A DNA stretch of 64,000 bases, from assembly GCF_900112225.1 (NCBI RefSeq), contig NZ_FOLD01000026.1:1-64000 (forward strand), given 5' to 3'. Position numbers and translations under genes: made by a program. The notes beneath the pieces were generated by a model. It saw only the letters and a list, made by a program, of their open reading frames with translations, ran no database searches and was not told where the DNA came from. The stretch is from Massilia yuzhufengensis. Lineage in GTDB: Bacteria; Pseudomonadota; Gammaproteobacteria; Burkholderiales; Burkholderiaceae_D. This document shows, in pieces, positions 1-8,581 of this stretch; positions within the stretch are counted from its first letter, which is position 1, and every line of letters begins with the position of its first letter.

Positions 1-250
1 CTTCCAGCGTCGAACGCTTGAGCATTGAGGCGCCGAGATGGTAGTGATGCGATGCGTGCGCATTGAAGCCAGTTTCGAGGGCGCGCAAACTCGGCGCTCC
101 GCTGGCCTGCGCATACACCATCGCCGTCATGTGATTCCAAGGCTTGAAGTGCTTGGTATATTTGGCGGCATTGTGGCGGGCGACTGCCTGATCGAAGGCA
201 GCGCGGGGCAGCCCCTTCATTAATTCTTGAAATGTCGTTATGCTGTACAT
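1..250 (-). CDS. IS4-type transposase, N-terminal part (cut by window edge)
   Basis: Reading leftwards from an ATG at 250 the frame stays open to the window edge (83 codons). It begins MYSITTFQELMKGLPRAAF and continues with a WNH...MVYAQ...SGAPSLR segment. I recognise this as the N-terminal DUF4372-type domain that precedes the DDE domain in one branch of IS4-family transposases. The catalytic part lies outside the window, so whether the element is intact cannot be judged. The next gene starts well beyond it, and positions 251-352 would hold the promoter and terminal repeat of the element. Confidence 0.8.
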   Translation of the reverse strand, partial: MYSITTFQELMKGLPRAAFDQAVARHNAAKYTKHFKPWNHMTAMVYAQASGAPSLRALETGFNAHASHHYHLGASMLKRSTLE

Positions 251-352
251 GGTTGCAGGTTTGGTTTTTAAGTCGGCAAACCGAGGTTAACCCTCGTAAA
301 CCAATGCCTGCAACCCCTCCTTGCTAAGTCAAGCAAATTATTCCGGACAGCA
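1..352 (-). mobile_element. End of an IS4-family insertion sequence
   Basis: The transposase start at 250 is followed outward by about 100 bp of non-coding DNA that ends in a TTATTCCGGACAGCAGTG stretch near 335-352. Right after it the host-type extragenic palindrome half-sequence (GCGCGGGAATGAC) begins, so I place the element end near 350. The other end, and therefore the terminal inverted repeat and target duplication, is outside the window. The exact boundary is an estimate. Confidence 0.5.
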
Positions 353-423
353 GTGCGCCTGCGCGGGAATGACGGTTCAAAGGGCGCGGGTCGTCAATCC
401 CGCTCCACCTGCGCGGCTTGCAC

Positions 424-1167
424 TTACCCCGCATTCAACTCCGCCACGAAGTCGTACATATCCCCCCTGAAATACGACCTGCAAAACTCCACCGCCCTTC
501 CATCCCGCACGAACCCCAGCCTTTCCACGCACAGCCCCGCATCGCCCTCGCGCGTCTGCAGCAGCCTGGCCTGCTCCGCATTGAGCAGCAGCGCCGACAG
601 CCGCTGCAGCGCCCGCACCGGCCGGTTGTCGGCCGCGCCCAGCGCCTCGTACATCGAATCGCCCACCGCACCGAGCGAGGGCAGGGCAAACGCGGCGATG
701 GTGGCGTACTCCAGGCACATCGGCACCTCGTCGGCGTAGCGGATGCGGTTGAAGCGGTATACCGCGGTGCCAGGCGAGAGCCGCAGGCGCAGCGCCTCTT
801 CAGGCGTCACCAGGCCTTCCGAGCGCTTGAGCCACTCGTTGCGCGGCACCCGCCCGCGCGCGCGCATGTCTTCGGAAAACGAGGTCAGCTTGGCGAAGTT
901 CTTTTCGATGCGGGTGTTGATGAAGTTGCCCGCGCCGGCGCGGCGCACCAGCAGGCCTTCGTCCACCAGCGCGTCGATCGCCTTGCGCACGGTGATGCGG
1001 GAGATGCCCAGCTCCTGGGCCAGCTGGCGCTCGGCAGGCAGGGCGGAGCTCGACGCCAGCGCGCCCTCGTCGATCGCGCGGCGCAGCGCGTGCTCGAGTT
1101 GCTGGTACAGCGGAAGCTTGGCGCCGCCGCCGGCGGCCGACTGCATGAATTCGGCGAGTGGGTTCAT
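424..1167 (-). CDS. nagR: GntR/HutC-family regulator with UTRA domain, probable NagR
   Basis: A 247-aa protein with an N-terminal winged helix-turn-helix (about residues 20-85, with LPAERQLAQELGISRITVRKA as the recognition region) and a C-terminal UTRA effector domain (about 100-240, GTAVYRFNRIRY...). UTRA regulators of the DasR/NagR/YvoA type bind phosphorylated amino sugars. The nag catabolic operon lies 2.7 kb upstream on the same strand and carries TGGTAT half-sites like those of this subfamily, so I infer it represses that operon. It starts 29 nt after the stop of the flavodoxin-fold oxidoreductase and may be cotranscribed with it. The assignment rests on fold and neighbourhood; the effector is not proven. 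Confidence 0.8.
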   Translation of the reverse strand: MNPLAEFMQSAAGGGAKLPLYQQLEHALRRAIDEGALASSSALPAERQLAQELGISRITVRKAIDALVDEGLLVRRAGAGNFINTRIEKNFAKLTSFSEDMRARGRVPRNEWLKRSEGLVTPEEALRLRLSPGTAVYRFNRIRYADEVPMCLEYATIAAFALPSLGAVGDSMYEALGAADNRPVRALQRLSALLLNAEQARLLQTREGDAGLCVERLGFVRDGRAVEFCRSYFRGDMYDFVAELNAG

Positions 1168-1196
1168 GCCGGCATTCTAGCGGGTTAGCACCTGCC

Positions 1197-2267
1197 TCAC
1201 TTCGGCCGTGGGTTCTTCAGCCGATGCTCGACCACGGCCACGCGGCCGGCGCGGATCTCCTGCACGGCCGCGCCCACCGCGCGCGCCACGTTGCGCACTT
1301 CTTCCTGCAGCGCGGTGTCGCGGTCCATCACCTCGTGGCTCTCGGCATAGGACTCGTAGTAGCCGACGTAGCGGTCGAGCTGGGCGAAGGTGCCGGAATC
1401 GACCAGGCCCATCCAGCCGAGCCAGTCGCCCAGCGAGCGGCGCGTGCCCTCGATGCCGGCGACGTCGCCATGCACCACCATGCCGTAGGCGCGCCCGGCC
1501 AGGTGCTTGGGGTAGTCCCAGCCGGCCAGTTCGATGTCCTTGGCCAGCTCCGCCTTCTTGCCCTGGGTCGCGGTTGGGTCGGGGTTGCCGCCGTCGGCGC
1601 AGACCAGGCGGTCGATCATCAGCTTGAGCACGGCCGGCGCCTGGTACCAGTAGACCGGCGTGACGATGATGACGCCATGCGCCAGCACCCAGCGCTCGTA
1701 GAGTTCGTTCATCCAGTCGTTGACCTGGCGCTCGGCATGGTTCGGGTAGCAGCTGCAGGGCCAGTGGCACAGCGGCATGGCGGTCGAGACGCAGCCCTTG
1801 CAGGGATGGATGTGGCGGTCGTAGTCGGAATTGAGCAGGCTCAGGTCGAGCACGTCGGCTTCGATGCCCTCGGCCACCAGGACTTCGCGCGCCAGTTCGG
1901 TCATGCGCCAGCTTTTCGAGATCTCGCCGGGGCAGGTGCCGTCGTTGCGGGCCGAGCCGTTGATGAGCAGGACGCGGCTGCGGGTGGACGGGTCCTTCTG
2001 GCGCAGTTCGGCCGCCAGCAGGCGGTCGCGGGTTTGCTTCCATTCGATGGACAGGTCGTAGTCGGGGTCGGCGAAGCCGGGGCCGGCCTTGACGGTGCGC
2101 GGCGCCTTGCGGCCTTCGTCGTAGGCTTCCCAGGCGACCTGTTCCACCGCTTCGAGTTCCTGCGCCACGTTGTCGTAGGCGGGGTCGACAAAGGCTTGCC
2201 GGAAGCGGAGGTGGAATTCGTTGCGGCCCAGCTTGGCTGGGGCCTGTCCTGTGCGTACCGATGTCAT
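1197..2267 (-). CDS. Flavodoxin-fold NAD(P)H-dependent oxidoreductase with a Cys-rich loop
   Basis: 356 aa. After about 95 N-terminal residues of unclear function comes an FMN_red/flavodoxin-type core beginning RVLLINGSARNDGTCPG (phosphate-binding loop), followed by VIIVTPVYWYQAPAVLK, the usual FMN-binding segment. Between them is a cysteine cluster (C-x2-C-x7-C-x3-C-x-C around residues 160-177), reminiscent of iron-sulfur flavoproteins although the spacing differs from the classical one. Expected role: FMN-dependent reduction of quinone, nitro or metal substrates in the cytoplasm; the substrate is unknown. It sits between the TPR gene and the GntR regulator. The N-terminal extension and Cys loop are the odd points. 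Confidence 0.75.
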   Translation of the reverse strand: MTSVRTGQAPAKLGRNEFHLRFRQAFVDPAYDNVAQELEAVEQVAWEAYDEGRKAPRTVKAGPGFADPDYDLSIEWKQTRDRLLAAELRQKDPSTRSRVLLINGSARNDGTCPGEISKSWRMTELAREVLVAEGIEADVLDLSLLNSDYDRHIHPCKGCVSTAMPLCHWPCSCYPNHAERQVNDWMNELYERWVLAHGVIIVTPVYWYQAPAVLKLMIDRLVCADGGNPDPTATQGKKAELAKDIELAGWDYPKHLAGRAYGMVVHGDVAGIEGTRRSLGDWLGWMGLVDSGTFAQLDRYVGYYESYAESHEVMDRDTALQEEVRNVARAVGAAVQEIRAGRVAVVEHRLKNPRPK

Positions 2268-2369
2268 GCCGTCTCCCGATGTATGCAGGAATTATCGATC
2301 CGACAATGTGGGACGAATGTTCGCGCGCGCACATAAGCTTGTGAAAGCTGCAAATGTGCGGGCGAAAAA

Positions 2370-2391
2370 AAACCGGACAATTGTCCGGTTT
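2370..2391 (-). terminator. Rho-independent terminator of the TPR gene
   Basis: A 22-bp perfect palindrome (AAACCGGACAA and its complement) followed on the minus strand by a run of T. It lies 18 bp past the stop of the TPR gene. Confidence 0.8.
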
Positions 2392-2408
2392 CTTGTGCCG
2401 CCTAAAGC

Positions 2409-3725
2409 TTACTTGGCGGCAGCGACTGCGCCGCCTTGCTGCTCCAGCAGCATGGTCCAGTACTTGGCGAGGTCGCCGGCGCCGGCGCCGCCCTTGACGC
2501 CCTGGAAGGTCTGCAGCGCTTCGGCTTTCTTGCCGGCGCGCACTTGCGCCATGCCGAGGCGCAGCTTGGCTTCTTCGACGTTCTTCAGGCCGCCCTTGGC
2601 GATACCTTGCTGGATGAAGCCGATGCCCTTGTCGGCCTGGTCCATGGTGGCGTAGGCCCAGCCCAGGTTGACGAGGCCGGCGCCGGTCTTGGCCTTGGCC
2701 GCGCCCGCTTCGCCGGCGGCGATGTTCTTGGCGTCGTCCGCCGCGCCCTTGCCGGCCTTGTCGCGCAGTGCCGCGTGGGCCTTGGCATTGCTGCCCTTGC
2801 CCAGCACGCCGGCCGCGAAGCCCGCATCCATGACCTTCTTGGCTTCGGTCGGGAAACCGTCGCGCATGGCCAGTTCGGCCAGGTCGGTGTACTCTTCCGC
2901 CGCCATCTGCTTCACGGCCGCGAATTCCAGGCGGTACACGTTGACCATGTTGGTCTGGGCGTCGAAGCCCTTCTGGCGTGCCACGCCGCGGTTGAGCAGG
3001 TCGGTCCAGAAGTCATCGGTCGGGTAGTAGCGCGCCAGCTTCTCGAGGCCCACCAGGTAGGCGGCATCGTCCTTGACCTTGACCGCGGCCGACGACAGCA
3101 GGCGCAGGTCTTCCTCGCTTGGCTTCTGGCCGGTTTTTTCCATCTCCGTGACCATCGGCAGCAGGGCGCCCTTGGCGGCCGCGAAGTCGCCGCTCAGGTA
3201 CTGGGCGCGGACCTTGGACGAACGCACTTTTTCAGGCGTCGGGCTTTCTTTCTCGTAGCGGTTGAACCACTCGATGGCTTTCGGGTAGTTCTTGGCGTTG
3301 TAGTACATGTTGCCCAGCGCCTGCATGAAGTTGGCCTGCTCCTCGCCCTGCAGGCGATTGGAGTTGATCACCGCTTCCAGCGCCGGCATCGCCATCGCAT
3401 TGTTGTCGGTGGTCGAACCGAGCGACAGCTTCATGCGGTTGATGACGTAGTCTTCGTAGGGCGTGCGGTTGGGGAAGGCGTCGGCCTGGGTGATGCGGTT
3501 CTGCACTTCGGTGTAGTTCTTGGCGTCCATCAGCGGCTTGATGGCGGCCGGGTCGAGCAGCTTGAAGATTTCAGGACGGACGGTGTCCTTTGCCGGTGCG
3601 GCGGCGGCAGCAGGGGCCGGCGCGTCGCTCTTCTGCTGCGCGTGGACGCTGCTTACCAGCGCCGGGGCGGAGACGCCGATCGCGGCGAGCATCAGGCAGA
3701 GGCGGGCAAGACGGAATTGGGCCAT
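2409..3725 (-). CDS. Exported TPR-repeat protein of unknown function
   Basis: 438 aa. I chose the ATG at 3725 because it is preceded by an AAGGA ribosome site and opens a signal peptide (MAQFRLARLCLMLAAIGVSA... ending near VHAQ). An Ala/Pro-rich linker follows, then tetratricopeptide-like helical repeats, clearest at NFMQALGNMYYNAKNYPKAIEWFNRYEK and again near the C-terminus (VNLGWAYATMDQADKGIGFIQQGI). Likely a periplasmic scaffold for protein interactions; no enzymatic motif is visible. It is separated from nagZ by 152 bp, so it is probably transcribed on its own, and it ends at a strong terminator. Confidence 0.75.
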   Translation of the reverse strand: MAQFRLARLCLMLAAIGVSAPALVSSVHAQQKSDAPAPAAAAAPAKDTVRPEIFKLLDPAAIKPLMDAKNYTEVQNRITQADAFPNRTPYEDYVINRMKLSLGSTTDNNAMAMPALEAVINSNRLQGEEQANFMQALGNMYYNAKNYPKAIEWFNRYEKESPTPEKVRSSKVRAQYLSGDFAAAKGALLPMVTEMEKTGQKPSEEDLRLLSSAAVKVKDDAAYLVGLEKLARYYPTDDFWTDLLNRGVARQKGFDAQTNMVNVYRLEFAAVKQMAAEEYTDLAELAMRDGFPTEAKKVMDAGFAAGVLGKGSNAKAHAALRDKAGKGAADDAKNIAAGEAGAAKAKTGAGLVNLGWAYATMDQADKGIGFIQQGIAKGGLKNVEEAKLRLGMAQVRAGKKAEALQTFQGVKGGAGAGDLAKYWTMLLEQQGGAVAAAK

Positions 3726-3877
3726 GGAGTATCCTTCAATCAGGTCGGTAATGATGAGACGTGCATATGCGGCAATATGACGCAAATGCCAATCCGGACA
3801 AAGTGGGCATTGTCCCATAAAGTGCCTTTCTCAGGCTCGGCAATTGTGCCGCACGGCGCGCCGGCGCGCCCGTGTGC

Positions 3878-5389
3878 TTACATAGCGTTACCGATTTTCT
3901 GTTCGGCACCGTCGAAGCCCGGCACCGGGCATTGTCCCGGCGCATCGGCTTCGCCCGCCAGCCAGTCGACCACGGCGTCCACTGCCGGCGCCGCGAAGCC
4001 ATAGGTCATCAGGGCGGGGGCGGGGAAGTCCAGTGCCTGGTAGGGGTTCCACAGCGCCAGGTGCAGGTCAGGGCGCCAGCTGGCGCGCGCATGCGGGCCA
4101 TAGCGGCGGCGCGCGGTGGAGGCCAGGATGGTGAAGCGGCCGTCCTGGGGCAGGGCGGCCCAGTCGAAGCCTTCCGCGTCGGCGAAGGTGACCAGCTCGA
4201 CCTCGTACAGGCGGCCCAGGGCGGCGGCGACGCTGGCGGCCGGCACGCCGGCTTCGGATACCCCGTCGCTGACCACGTCGGCGCGCGCGACCAGGCGGAT
4301 CTTGCTGCCCTTCGCCGGGCCCTGCGGCTGGCCGAGCGCCGTCAGGCCGGCGCGCCAGGCGCGCGCCATCAGGGCGCGGTCGTCGGCTTCGACCAGGTAG
4401 CTTGCAGCTCCGGCCGGATGGGCCGCGGCCAGGGCCGCCAGGCGTTGCAGGCGCGCCTGCACGTCGTCCATCGGCAGTACGCCGTCGCGGATCGCCGCGG
4501 CGATCGCCTGCACGGTCTCCTCCTGCGTCTCGCGCGCGCCGATCGCCATCACCATGTCGGCGCCGGCCACCAGCGCGTTGACGGCCGCTTCTCCGGCGCC
4601 GTAGCGGTGGGCGATGGCGTGCATGTCCATGCCGTCGGTGATGATCACGCCCTGGTAGCCGAAGCCTTCGCGCAGGATGCCCGTGAGGATCGGGCGCGAC
4701 ATCGTGGCCGGGAAGTCCGGGTCCAGCGCCGGGTACAGGATGTGGGCCGTCATCATGGCCGGCGCGGCCTTGGCCGCGATGCGGAAGGGGGCGAACTCGA
4801 AGCGCTCCAGTTCCGCCAACGGCTTGTCGACGGTGGGCAGGTCGCGGTGCGAATCGACGTGGGTGTCGCCGTGGCCGGGGAAGTGCTTGACGCAGCAGGC
4901 CACGCCTTCGCTTTCGCTGCCCTCCATCCAGGCCATGGCGATGCGGGTGGCGGCGATCGGGTCGGCGCCGAAGGAGCGCTCGGCAATCACCGGGTTGTGC
5001 GGGTTGTTGTTCAGGTCCAGCACCGGCGCGAAGTTCCAGTTGAAGCCGAGCGAGCGCACCGCGCGCGCCACCGCCGCGCCGACGTCGCGCGCCAGCTGCG
5101 GGTCGTTCGCCGCGCCCAGCGCCATCGCGCTCGGCGGCGCCGGCACCCAGGTCGAGCGCACCACGGCGCCGCCTTCCTGGTCCAGGGCAATCAGGGCCTG
5201 CGGGCCCATCGCCTCGCGCAGCGCGCCGGTGAAGTGGGCGAGCTGGGCGGCGTCCAGCATGTTCTGGCGGAACAGGCAGGCGCCGCGCACGGTGTACTGG
5301 CGCAGGAAGGCCTCGGTATCGGCATCGAGCTCGGTGCCGAACAGCCGCACCATCATCAGCTGGCCGGCGAGTTGAAGGTAGTCGGTCAT
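3878..5389 (-). CDS. nagZ: Glycoside hydrolase family 3 beta-N-acetylglucosaminidase (NagZ-like, long form)
   Basis: 503 aa. It has the GH3 signature KHFPGHGDTHVDSHRDLP (about residues 165-182), which holds the Lys-His pair and the Asp-His dyad used by NagZ-type enzymes, and the catalytic Asp region IITDGMDM near 250. It removes terminal N-acetylglucosamine from muropeptides or chitooligosaccharides. Typical proteobacterial NagZ is about 340 aa; here about 160 extra C-terminal residues form a second domain, as in longer beta-N-acetylhexosaminidases. No signal peptide is seen, so it is probably cytoplasmic. It is the last gene of the nag operon, 10 nt after the deaminase stop. Confidence 0.88.
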   Translation of the reverse strand: MTDYLQLAGQLMMVRLFGTELDADTEAFLRQYTVRGACLFRQNMLDAAQLAHFTGALREAMGPQALIALDQEGGAVVRSTWVPAPPSAMALGAANDPQLARDVGAAVARAVRSLGFNWNFAPVLDLNNNPHNPVIAERSFGADPIAATRIAMAWMEGSESEGVACCVKHFPGHGDTHVDSHRDLPTVDKPLAELERFEFAPFRIAAKAAPAMMTAHILYPALDPDFPATMSRPILTGILREGFGYQGVIITDGMDMHAIAHRYGAGEAAVNALVAGADMVMAIGARETQEETVQAIAAAIRDGVLPMDDVQARLQRLAALAAAHPAGAASYLVEADDRALMARAWRAGLTALGQPQGPAKGSKIRLVARADVVSDGVSEAGVPAASVAAALGRLYEVELVTFADAEGFDWAALPQDGRFTILASTARRRYGPHARASWRPDLHLALWNPYQALDFPAPALMTYGFAAPAVDAVVDWLAGEADAPGQCPVPGFDGAEQKIGNAM

Positions 5390-5399
5390 GGGAAAGCGC

Positions 5400-6431
5400 T
5401 TAGTTGGTCTTGGTGACTTTGCTCAGGTGGCGCGGGCGGTCCGGATCGAGGCCGCGCGCTTTCGACAAGTTGGCGGCCATCATGTAGAAGGCCTGGATCG
5501 CGGCGATCGGGTCGAGGTCGGGGATGGCGGCGGTGGGCAAGGTCAGGTCGCGGCTGGCGACGTCTTGCGGCGCGGCCAGCAGCACGCGTGCGCCGCGGCC
5601 GCGCATCTCGTCGGCCAGCGCCACCAGGCCCGCTTGCGCCGGGCCGCGGGTGGCGAAGATCAGCAGCGGATAGCCTTCGTCGATCAGGGCCATCGGGCCG
5701 TGCTTGATCTCGGCGCCGCTGAAGGCTTCGGCCTGCAGGGCCGAGGTTTCCTTGAATTTCAGGGCCGACTCCAGCGCCACCGGGAAGCTGATGCCGCGGC
5801 CGACCACCATGATGTTGCGGGCCGGGGCCAGCACCTCGATCGCGGCCGACCAGTCGGCCTGCGCGGCGGCGCGCAGGGCGTCGGGCAGGGCGGCCAGCCC
5901 ATCGCGCAGTTCGGCGTCGTCCTGCCATTCGCTGACAAGGCGCGCGCCGGCGACCATGCTGGCGATGAAGCTCTTGGTGGCGGCCACGCTCTGCTCTTTA
6001 CCGGCGTGCAGCGGCATGGTCCATTCGGCGGCCTGCGCCAGCGGAGAAGTGGCGTCGTTGACCAGCGCCACGGTGGTGGCGCCGCCGGCGCGGAAGTACT
6101 GGATCGGTTCCACCACGTCCGGGCTCTGGCCGGATTGCGAGATCGACACGGCCAGGGTGTCGCGCGTGACCAGCGGGGACTTGTAGAGCGTCACCAGCGA
6201 CATCGGCAGCGAAGTCACCAGGCGGCCCATGCGCGCCATGATCAGGTAGGCCAGGTAGCTCGACGCGTGGTCGGAGCTGCCGCGCGCCACCGTCACCGCG
6301 CTGTGGAACCGGGTGGCGCGCAGGGCGCGTCCCAGTTCCGCGTAGCGATCGGCGTCTTGCGCCAGTTGCTGGGCGACGCAGTCGCCGGCGGACAGGGCTT
6401 CCTGGTACATCAACGAGGTGCTTGGGCTCAC
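5400..6431 (-). CDS. nagB-II: SIS-domain glucosamine-6-phosphate deaminase (NagB-II type)
   Basis: 343 aa with two SIS (sugar isomerase) domains, as in the C-terminal half of GlmS but with no glutaminase domain. The phosphosugar-binding stretches VTVARGSSDHASSYL and SISQSGQSPDV are visible. In nag operons lacking classical NagB this family performs the isomerising deamination of glucosamine-6-phosphate to fructose-6-phosphate. I chose the GTG at 6431 because it overlaps the nagA stop by 4 nt (GTGA), a translational-coupling arrangement; an in-frame ATG at 6410 is the alternative. No classical nagB is seen in the window, which supports this role. Confidence 0.87.
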   Translation of the reverse strand: MSPSTSLMYQEALSAGDCVAQQLAQDADRYAELGRALRATRFHSAVTVARGSSDHASSYLAYLIMARMGRLVTSLPMSLVTLYKSPLVTRDTLAVSISQSGQSPDVVEPIQYFRAGGATTVALVNDATSPLAQAAEWTMPLHAGKEQSVAATKSFIASMVAGARLVSEWQDDAELRDGLAALPDALRAAAQADWSAAIEVLAPARNIMVVGRGISFPVALESALKFKETSALQAEAFSGAEIKHGPMALIDEGYPLLIFATRGPAQAGLVALADEMRGRGARVLLAAPQDVASRDLTLPTAAIPDLDPIAAIQAFYMMAANLSKARGLDPDRPRHLSKVTKTN

Positions 6432-7513
6432 AGTACTTCTCCTTCGATATAGACGGCTTTGATTTGCAGGTCGCGGTCGAGGACCACGAAGTCGGCGTGG
6501 CAGCCCGGCGCCAGGCGGCCGCGCTGGGTTTCGCCGAGGTAGTCGGCGGCGTTGGTGGACACCCGGCGGCTGGCGTCTTCCAGCGACAGGCCGATGCCCA
6601 CCAGGTTGCGCAGCGCCTGGTCCATCGTCAGCGTGCTGCCGGCCAGCGTGCCGTCCGACAGGCGCACGCCGCCCATGCACTTGTGGACCACCTGGCGGCC
6701 CAGCATGTATTCGCCGTCCGGCATGCCGGCGGCGGCGGTGGAGTCGGTCACGCAGAACAGCTTCGGGATGCAGCGCAGCGCGGTCTTGATCGCGCCCGGG
6801 TGCACGTGCAGCAGATCCGGGATGATCTCGGCGTATTCGGCATGCGCCAGCGCTGCGCCCACCATGCCGGGGTCGCGGTGATGCAGGCCGGGCATGGCGT
6901 TGAACAGGTGGGTAAAGCCCACCGCGCCGTGCGCCAGCGCCTGCACGCCCACTTCATACGAGCCGTTGGTGTGGCCAATCTGCACGCGGATGCCGGCATC
7001 GGCCATCGCGCGCAGCAGGTCCATGTGGCCGTCGACTTCGGGCGCCACCGTGATCAGGCGCATCGGGGCCTGGGCGTTGAAGCGGTTCACCTCATCCAGC
7101 GTCGCTTCGCGTGCGAACGGCGGCTGCGCGCCCAGCTTGCCCGAGTTGATGTAGGGGCCTTCCAGGTGGACGCCGAGGATGCGCGCCTCGTCCTTGCCGC
7201 GCTGCTTGCAGGCGGCGCCGATGGCGACCAGGGCCCGGTCGATGTCTTCGACCGGCGCCGTCATGGTGGTGGCCAGCAGGGCGGTGGTGCCGTGCTTCGC
7301 GTGCAGGGCGGCGATGACGTGCGGCGCGTCGCCGCCTTCCATCATGTCGCGGCCGGCGCCGCCGTGCACGTGCACGTCGATGAAGCCGGGCAGGATGTAG
7401 TCGTCGCTGTTGGCCGACGGGTCGACGTCGTGGCCTTCGATGCTGTCGATGCGCGCGCCATGGCGCAGTTCGCCGTGGATCCAGCCACCGGGGGTGAGGA
7501 TGTTGCCCTTCAT
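6428..7513 (-). CDS. nagA: N-acetylglucosamine-6-phosphate deacetylase
   Basis: 361 aa, close to the usual length. Amidohydrolase-fold motifs are present: LPGFIDVHVHGGAGRD (metal-site HxH), GVHLEGPYI (catalytic-site Glu), QIGHTNG and GFTHLFNAMPGLHHRDPG. TDSTAAAGMPDG carries the catalytic Asp. It deacetylates GlcNAc-6-P to GlcN-6-P and acetate in the cytoplasm. Its ATG overlaps the stop of the kinase gene by 4 nt (ATGA), and its own stop overlaps the next GTG by 4 nt, so kinase, deacetylase and deaminase are translationally coupled in pathway order. The start is fixed by this overlap. Confidence 0.93.
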   Translation of the reverse strand: MKGNILTPGGWIHGELRHGARIDSIEGHDVDPSANSDDYILPGFIDVHVHGGAGRDMMEGGDAPHVIAALHAKHGTTALLATTMTAPVEDIDRALVAIGAACKQRGKDEARILGVHLEGPYINSGKLGAQPPFAREATLDEVNRFNAQAPMRLITVAPEVDGHMDLLRAMADAGIRVQIGHTNGSYEVGVQALAHGAVGFTHLFNAMPGLHHRDPGMVGAALAHAEYAEIIPDLLHVHPGAIKTALRCIPKLFCVTDSTAAAGMPDGEYMLGRQVVHKCMGGVRLSDGTLAGSTLTMDQALRNLVGIGLSLEDASRRVSTNAADYLGETQRGRLAPGCHADFVVLDRDLQIKAVYIEGEVL

Positions 7514-8388
7514 TGTGCTGCTCCTTGTAGGTGGCGCTGAATCATGCGCAGTGCGCCGGCGGCGGAATCGCCCTGCGCCGGGACGCAGCGCGCCAGGGTC
7601 TCGGGCGGCAGCCAGGCGCGCAGCGCGTCGCCCAGGCCGCCGCACAGGGCCAGCGGCAGGCTGTGGCTGCGGTCGAGCGCATCGGCGATGCTGGCCACTT
7701 CGCGGCCGGCGTGTTCGAGGATGGTGCGCGCCACCGGGTCGGTGACGCCATGCGCCACCACGAAGCGCGCCAGGCCGGCGTAGGCGGCCGGATTGGCCTT
7801 GCCGAGCCAGACCTGCACCGCGTCGCGCGAGCCGCCGCAGAAGGCGACGACCTCGCGCGCGAAGGCGCGGCCTTCGACGCGGCCGTCCAGGACCTGTTCG
7901 ATGTGGTTCAGGGCCCGCAGGCCCATCCAGGCGCCGCTGGCTTCGTCGCCGGCCGGGAAGCCCCAGCCGCCCACTTCCACCTTGGCGCCGTCGGCCAGCA
8001 TGGCTTCGCCGACGCTGCCGGTGCCGATCGCGACGATCGCGCCGGGCTGGCCGCCGTGGGCGCCCATCAGGGTGGTGAAACCGTCGGTGTCGAGCGCCAG
8101 CGCGGCGTAGCCGGGATTGGCGGCGACGAACTGGGCCGCCCATTCCTTGTTGTGCACGCCCGCCAGGCCGAGGCCGATGGCGCACGCATGCATGGGAATG
8201 TGGTCGATGCCGATGGCGGCGAAGGCTTCGGCGATGGCGCCGTTGATGGTGGTCCAGGCATTGTCGATGCCGCGCGACAGGGCCGAGGGGCCGCCGCTGG
8301 CCTGGGCGATGTCGGCGCCGTCCGCGCGCGCCAGGCGCACGCGGGTGCCGGTGCCGCCGCCATCGACGCCGATGAGATAGTCGGTCAT
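7510..8388 (-). CDS. nagK: N-acetylglucosamine kinase, BadF/BadG/BcrA/BcrD ATPase type
   Basis: 292 aa. It begins with the ASKHA-fold phosphate-1 motif LIGVDGGGTGTRVRLA and has a second motif at AIVAIGTGSVGEAM (about 118-131) and a glycine-rich C-terminal adenosine segment LALCGGLGD. This is the BadF-type kinase family used for amino sugars, not the ROK family. It phosphorylates GlcNAc so that NagA can act. First gene of the nag operon, 26 nt downstream of the inferred transcription start. The absence of a GlcNAc transporter or PTS gene nearby means uptake is encoded elsewhere, or the operon serves cell-wall recycling. Confidence 0.88.
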   Translation of the reverse strand: MTDYLIGVDGGGTGTRVRLARADGADIAQASGGPSALSRGIDNAWTTINGAIAEAFAAIGIDHIPMHACAIGLGLAGVHNKEWAAQFVAANPGYAALALDTDGFTTLMGAHGGQPGAIVAIGTGSVGEAMLADGAKVEVGGWGFPAGDEASGAWMGLRALNHIEQVLDGRVEGRAFAREVVAFCGGSRDAVQVWLGKANPAAYAGLARFVVAHGVTDPVARTILEHAGREVASIADALDRSHSLPLALCGGLGDALRAWLPPETLARCVPAQGDSAAGALRMIQRHLQGAAQ

Positions 8389-8420
8389 GGTATGAAGTGT
8401 TCTGCCGGGGAGGTCAGCGC

Positions 8421-8449
8421 ACTATAGGCAGGCGGTACAGCGATGTCAA
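8421..8449 (-). promoter_or_regulatory. Sigma-70 promoter of the nag operon
   Basis: On the minus strand a TTGACA box (8449-8444) and a TATAGT box (8426-8421) are separated by exactly 17 bp. This is the best sigma-70 match noticed in the window. Transcription would start near 8414, giving a leader of about 26 nt before the kinase ATG. Confidence 0.8.
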
Positions 8450-8467
8450 CAGGTATTTAACTGGTAT
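8450..8467. promoter_or_regulatory. Candidate NagR operator abutting the nag -35 box
   Basis: Two direct C(A/T)GGTAT heptamers (8450-8456 and 8461-8467), spaced 11 bp, lie directly upstream of the -35 box. TGGTAT is the half-site type bound by UTRA regulators such as NagR/YvoA. Further copies occur at 8555-8561 and in the palindrome at 8582-8603. Binding by the GntR protein encoded at 424-1167 is inferred. Confidence 0.5.
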
Positions 8468-8581
8468 GCAAATTTCCTGTGCAAGAATGCCGTGATGGCC
8501 ATAGGTTATTTGCATAACCCGTTGATTTTGCAAATGTTTTTAGTGGTACTTCAACTGGTATTGTCGGGCATCGAAAAACGG

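Noticed and set aside
7513..8185. Longer nagA beginning inside the kinase gene
   Set aside because: The upstream codons are an out-of-frame reading of the kinase; the ATG at 7513 with a 4-nt overlap gives the normal NagA length.
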